Below are positions 60,875 through 64,000 of a stretch of DNA of 64,000 nucleotides, piece by piece. The notes under the pieces were generated by a model. It saw only the letters and a program-made list of their open reading frames with translations, was not told the origin of the DNA and ran no database searches. Source of the stretch: Lachnospira pectinoschiza (GTDB taxonomy: Bacteria > Bacillota > Clostridia > Lachnospirales > Lachnospiraceae); assembly GCF_900103815.1 (NCBI RefSeq), contig NZ_FNHZ01000001.1, forward strand, positions 496,001 to 560,000. The letters run 5' to 3'. Numbering within the stretch: the first letter of the stretch is position 1; each line of letters starts with the position of its first letter. Both the position numbers and the translations under genes were made by a program.

Positions 60875-62665
60875 ATGAATTTAAAAGCACCAAAAGGAAT
60901 TGATGTGGAAAGTTGGTTCATTGAGTGCTATAGAAGGCATAAAGGTCATCCGCTCTTTATCCTTTTTAGACTTTATAAGGGCAATTACAACAAGTTCCTA
61001 CTTGCAGTAATTTTCTTCTTTATAAAGCATGCACCAGTGTGGGTTTTACCAATCGTAACAGCCAATATTATTAACGATGTTACAGGAAACAGCCCAAATC
61101 TTCATACAAGAATTATTATTCAGGCTGTTATTATGATAGGTCTTATTATACTTAATGTACCTATGAATTATCTCTACACAAGGTATAAATCCCTTGCCAC
61201 AAGATATTGTGAAACAGGTTTACGTAAGGCTTTAGTTAGAAAACTACAGCAGCTATCCATTTCCTATCATAAGGAAACCATGGCTGGTAGATTACAATCA
61301 AAGATCATGCGAGATGTAGAAGCAGTAGAAACTCTTTCAACTCAGATGTTTCTAAGTATTCTAAATATCGCACTTAATATTACCATCGCTCTTTGTGTAA
61401 CAATTTCTAAGAGTATGTTGGTTTTTAGCTTCTTTCTTATAACAACACCTATTGCTGCAGCAACTATGGTTTTCTTTAGAAATATTATGAAGAAGCGTAA
61501 CAACGAGTTTAGAAGAGAGATGGAAGAGACTTCTGCAAGAGTTATGGAAATGGTGGAGCTTATTCCTGTTACTAGAGCCCATGCCCTAGAAGAGGAAGAG
61601 GTTGAAAAAATCAGCGGCCAGCTATTTACTGTAGCAGAAAAAGGCTATAAGCTAGATATTATCCAGTCTTTGTTTGGCTCCGTTGGTTGGGCTATTTTCC
61701 AGATATTCCAGGTGGTTTGTCTAGCTTTCACAGGCTTTCTTGCAATTAAGGGCACAGTCCTTCCTGGTGATATCACCCTTTATCAAAGTTACTTTGCAAC
61801 TATTGTTAATCAGGTATCTTCACTTATGGCCTTAGTTCCTACAATTGCTAAGGGTATTGAATCCGTTAACTCTATTGGCGAGGTATTACTTGAGGAAGAC
61901 ATTGAGGATAATGAAGGCAAGTATGCCCTTGAAAATGTATACGGAGAATTCGACTTTAAAGATGTTAAATTTGGATATAACAACTCCGAAAGTCATGTAT
62001 TAAAGGGCCTTAACCTCCATGTTAATAAGGGAGAGACTATAGCTTTAGTGGGTGAATCGGGTGCTGGTAAATCTACGGTTTTAAACCTTGTTATTGGCTT
62101 TAATTTCGCTTCTGAGGGTATTGTTAGTGTTGATGGACATAATCTAGAAGAAATCGATTTAAGGACCTATAGAAAGCATATAGCGGTGGTTCCGCAGACC
62201 TCTATTATTTTCTCAGGAACTATAAGAGACAATATCACTTATGGTATGGAGGATGCAGATGAGGAGACTCTATCAAAGGTAGTAGATGCAGCAAACCTTC
62301 GCGAGCTTATTGATAGATTACCGGAAGGCCTTGAAACAATGGTGGGAGAGCACGGTGGAAAATTATCTGGTGGTCAAAGACAGAGAATATCCATTGCTAG
62401 AGCCCTTATTAGAAATCCAGAGGTTATTGTATTTGATGAGGCTACATCAGCTCTTGATAGTATTTCTGAAAAGCTTATTCAGTCCGCTATTAATAACCTA
62501 ACAAAGGATAGAACTACATTTATTGTAGCCCATAGACTTTCAACTATTAGAGATGCTGACAAGATCGCAGTTATAGCTGATGGAAAATGTATTGAGTACG
62601 GAAGCTTTGATGAGCTTATGGCACTTAAGGGACATTTCTATAAGATGAAGTCATTACAAAGTTAG
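60875..62665 (+). CDS. ABC exporter, fused membrane and ATP-binding domains, 596 aa
   Basis: Six membrane helices (about residues 45-320) are followed by a nucleotide-binding domain with Walker A GESGAGKST, the LSGGQRQR signature, Walker B VIVFDEATSAL and the H-loop His in VAHRLST. It is a type IV half-transporter that works as a homodimer, or as a heterodimer with a partner not present here. The substrate could be a lipid, peptide or drug. AAGGGGG precedes the start. It is separated from the pectin genes by a terminator, so it probably has its own promoter. Confidence 0.92.
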   Translation: MNLKAPKGIDVESWFIECYRRHKGHPLFILFRLYKGNYNKFLLAVIFFFIKHAPVWVLPIVTANIINDVTGNSPNLHTRIIIQAVIMIGLIILNVPMNYLYTRYKSLATRYCETGLRKALVRKLQQLSISYHKETMAGRLQSKIMRDVEAVETLSTQMFLSILNIALNITIALCVTISKSMLVFSFFLITTPIAAATMVFFRNIMKKRNNEFRREMEETSARVMEMVELIPVTRAHALEEEEVEKISGQLFTVAEKGYKLDIIQSLFGSVGWAIFQIFQVVCLAFTGFLAIKGTVLPGDITLYQSYFATIVNQVSSLMALVPTIAKGIESVNSIGEVLLEEDIEDNEGKYALENVYGEFDFKDVKFGYNNSESHVLKGLNLHVNKGETIALVGESGAGKSTVLNLVIGFNFASEGIVSVDGHNLEEIDLRTYRKHIAVVPQTSIIFSGTIRDNITYGMEDADEETLSKVVDAANLRELIDRLPEGLETMVGEHGGKLSGGQRQRISIARALIRNPEVIVFDEATSALDSISEKLIQSAINNLTKDRTTFIVAHRLSTIRDADKIAVIADGKCIEYGSFDELMALKGHFYKMKSLQS

Positions 62666-62741
62666 TCTAAGAGCCTTATCGCAGGGAAAAGCGTAGGGAA
62701 GCTTTACAGTTAAGCCTTTTTGTGACATTTTCATAAATAAA

Positions 62742-62796
62742 AAAATAAGAGGTTAAATTATCTACATAGGGGGATGATAATTTAACCTCTTTTATT
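62742..62796. terminator. Bidirectional terminator with AGGGGGA loop
   Basis: A perfect 14-bp stem GAGGTTAAATTATC / GATAATTTAACCTC (62749-62762, 62776-62789) is extended by A/T-run pairing. The loop is TACATAGGGGGAT. T-runs on both sides serve the ABC exporter and the convergent XRE gene. The loop resembles those of the hairpins at 17.39 and 17.49 kb. Confidence 0.9.
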
Positions 62797-62824
62797 TATA
62801 TTCACTATTTACAAGAATATGTGA

Positions 62825-63136
62825 TTAAGCCCAAATTCTTAATGTAGAAATAAGCTTTTCCTTCTTGTCAGTATCAAGCTTCTGAACTAACTGAATAATT
62901 TCGTTGTCAAGAGCTGTCTTCTGATATTCCTTATCTACAGAACCTGCTAAGTAATCAAGTGAAACTCCTGTAAGTTCAGCATAGTATGAAAGCATTCTTA
63001 ATGTCATAAGATTACGTCCATTCTCTACGTTACTGATATAACCAGGTGTTACGTCTAATGCCTTAGCAACATCTTCCTGTGTAAGACCGTGGGAAATTCT
63101 TAACTTCTTAACCTTTGCACCTAAATCGTTTTCCAT
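62825..63136 (-). CDS. XRE-family helix-turn-helix regulator, 103 aa
   Basis: The N-terminal HTH (LRISHGLTQEDVAKALDVTPGYISNVENGRNLMTLRMLSYYAE, spread over residues about 13-56) is a classical Cro/CI type with a TPGYIS recognition helix. The C-terminal 40 residues may dimerise (IIQLVQKLDTDKKEKLIS). ATG at 63136 has GGAGG eight bases upstream; the TTG at 63151 is itself part of that ribosome site. No toxin or phage gene is adjacent, so it is a stand-alone regulator, perhaps autoregulated. Confidence 0.85.
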   Translation of the reverse strand: MENDLGAKVKKLRISHGLTQEDVAKALDVTPGYISNVENGRNLMTLRMLSYYAELTGVSLDYLAGSVDKEYQKTALDNEIIQLVQKLDTDKKEKLISTLRIWA

Positions 63137-63204
63137 GTTTGCAACCTCCAAAAAAATAAAATAAAACGTGATGCAATGTTTCTAATAATTTTAAAACATT
63201 ACCA

Positions 63205-63240
63205 TTTAGTGTAGTACCTAAAGAATATACTACAAATCTT
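63205..63240 (-). promoter_or_regulatory. Possible promoter and operator of the XRE gene
   Basis: GTAGTA (63211-63216) and TACTAC (63228-63233) form an inverted repeat, coinciding on the minus strand with a TTGTAG...TACACT promoter-like pair spaced 16 bases. Autorepression would fit. The rest of the 63137-63468 gap has only the hairpin below. Confidence 0.35.
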
Positions 63241-63352
63241 CTGAGTTTAAAAGTGAAAAATTTTAAACTAAATCCAATCTTTAGCTAAGAACAAATTGGG
63301 GATCTCTTAAGCTAAAGGCGCGAAAATTGGGGAATAATCGCGATTATATTAT

Positions 63353-63389
63353 CAAATCAGAAGGGCAATAATGCCCTCTGATTTAGATA
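63353..63389 (-). terminator. Probable typA terminator hairpin
   Basis: AAATCAGA-GGGCA / TGCCC-TCTGATTT stem about 80 bases past the typA stop codon. There is no clear T-run on the minus strand, so strength is uncertain. Confidence 0.5.
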
Positions 63390-63468
63390 TTAAAATTTGC
63401 TAAAACTAGATTTAACTTTCTATAATCTAGCATAAATAAATGTGTTTGAAAAGCAAGTAGATGAGAAA

Positions 63469-64000
63469 TTACTTCTTGTTAGCTCTATATCTTGCTGTTG
63501 AATCAAGAATCTTCTTACGGATTCTTAGGTGAGTAGGAGTTACCTCAAGTAACTCGTCTGTATCGATATAATCAAGAGCCTGCTCTAAGCTTAATACCTT
63601 AGGTGGTACAAGTCTTAATGCTTCATCAGCACTTGATGAACGAGTATTAGTAAGATGCTTTGTCTTGCAGACATTAACTTCGATATCTTCTGTACGAGGG
63701 TTCTCACCGATAATCATACCAGCATAAACCTTCTCACCAGGTCCAACGAATAATGTACCACGATCCTGAGCATTAAATAAACCGTATGTAACTGTTTCAC
63801 CATCTTCATAAGCGATTAATGAACCAGTCTTTCTATAAGAGATATCTCCCTTATATTCTTCATAACCTTCAAAGGATGAGTTAATAATACCGTTACCCTT
63901 TGTATCTGTCATGAACTCGCCTCTGTAACCGATAAGACCTCTAGCAGGAATGTTAAACTGTAATCTTGTGTAACCACCATTAATAGGTGTCATACCAAGA
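63469..64000 (-). CDS. typA: Ribosome-associated GTPase TypA/BipA, C-terminal part (truncated by window edge)
   Basis: About 177 codons are visible; the N-terminal GTPase domain lies beyond base 64000. The segment GGYTRLQFNIPARGLIGYRGEFMTDTKGNGI is split across domain V and the BipA-specific C-terminal domain, and ENPRTEDIEVNVCKTKHLTNTRSSSADEALRLVPP followed by LEQALDYIDTDELLEVTPTHLRIRKK is diagnostic (motifs RGLIGYR, LEQAL, VTPTHLRIRK). The protein binds 70S ribosomes as a stress- and cold-related translational GTPase. Confidence 0.95.
   Translation of the reverse strand, partial: LGMTPINGGYTRLQFNIPARGLIGYRGEFMTDTKGNGIINSSFEGYEEYKGDISYRKTGSLIAYEDGETVTYGLFNAQDRGTLFVGPGEKVYAGMIIGENPRTEDIEVNVCKTKHLTNTRSSSADEALRLVPPKVLSLEQALDYIDTDELLEVTPTHLRIRKKILDSTARYRANKK

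Noticed and set aside
60875..62665. ATPase of the pectin importer
   Set aside because: It is a fused-domain exporter with its own six helices, not an MsmK-type import ATPase.
62825..63136. Antitoxin of a toxin-antitoxin pair or phage repressor
   Set aside because: No toxin, integrase or phage gene lies on either side.

Overview
The window looks like a low-GC Firmicutes chromosome, most likely a motile, pectin-using member of the Lachnospiraceae (a Lachnospira/Butyrivibrio-type organism). This is inferred from the AT-rich sequence, strong AGGAGG ribosome sites, many rho-independent terminators and the gene content: CheX, a CpsB/CpsC/CpsD tyrosine-kinase cassette with LCP ligases, cdaA-cdaR, class A PBP, NADP-type glutamate dehydrogenase and GH28/GH43 pectin genes. 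No rRNA, tRNA, CRISPR array, transposase or phage gene was seen, so this is mainly core chromosome with small non-coding repeats.

Layout. 0-3.2 kb (minus strand): an EF-hand reading frame split by an in-frame TGA, a FAD-dependent dehydrogenase, and an SDR oxidoreductase with a GC-rich hairpin block and a truncated MITE-like repeat behind it. 3.4-6 kb: GH25 lysozyme, a TPR-like membrane protein and a 34-residue membrane peptide. 6-9.4 kb: AIR-synthase-like protein, Lrp regulator and aminotransferase, then orphan CheX. 9.4-15.5 kb: TrmL, DEDDh exonuclease, a 703-residue cyclic-nucleotide-domain protein, Gfo/Idh/MocA oxidoreductase, membrane-anchored transglutaminase. 15.6-19.4 kb: a GGDEF protein, an 815-bp RNA-rich intergenic region (repeated hairpins with AGGGGGA loops), a 57-aa peptide coupled to a cation-diffusion-facilitator, and a 126-bp MITE-like element. 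19.4-25.5 kb: J-domain protein, esterase, NAGPA-type phosphodiester glycosidase and several membrane or secreted unknowns. 25.6-31.7 kb: cdaA-cdaR (c-di-AMP synthesis and control), HPr, phosphoglucomutase, HtrA protease. 31.8-39.8 kb: a ClpX with a divergent RKH loop, a HAD phosphatase, then CpsB-CpsC-CpsD and two tandem LCP proteins for surface polysaccharide assembly. 40-47.9 kb: gdhA behind an elaborate promoter and leader, a lipoprotein, a coiled-coil protein, folC, a 47-aa peptide, a zinc-ribbon/TPR protein and a methyltransferase. 47.9-51.6 kb: class A PBP and YigZ. 52-62.7 kb: an oligosaccharide ABC importer (binding protein plus two permeases, no ATPase), an ankyrin-GH43 fusion, an unknown protein, GH28, and an ABC exporter. 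62.8-64 kb: an XRE regulator and the C-terminal part of TypA.

How the genes fit together. Envelope biology dominates: lysozyme, PBP, LCP ligases, Cps regulators, transglutaminase, HtrA and c-di-AMP signalling. The 52-60.7 kb block reads as a pectin-oligosaccharide utilisation locus in which the enzymes lack signal peptides, so oligomers are probably imported and cut in the cytoplasm. The most interesting unexplained items are the AGGGGGA-loop hairpins at 17.3-17.5 kb, the structured leader of the CDF operon, the ankyrin-GH43 and zinc-ribbon-permease fusions, the MITE-like element, and the repeats controlling gdhA and the dnaJ-like/esterase pair.
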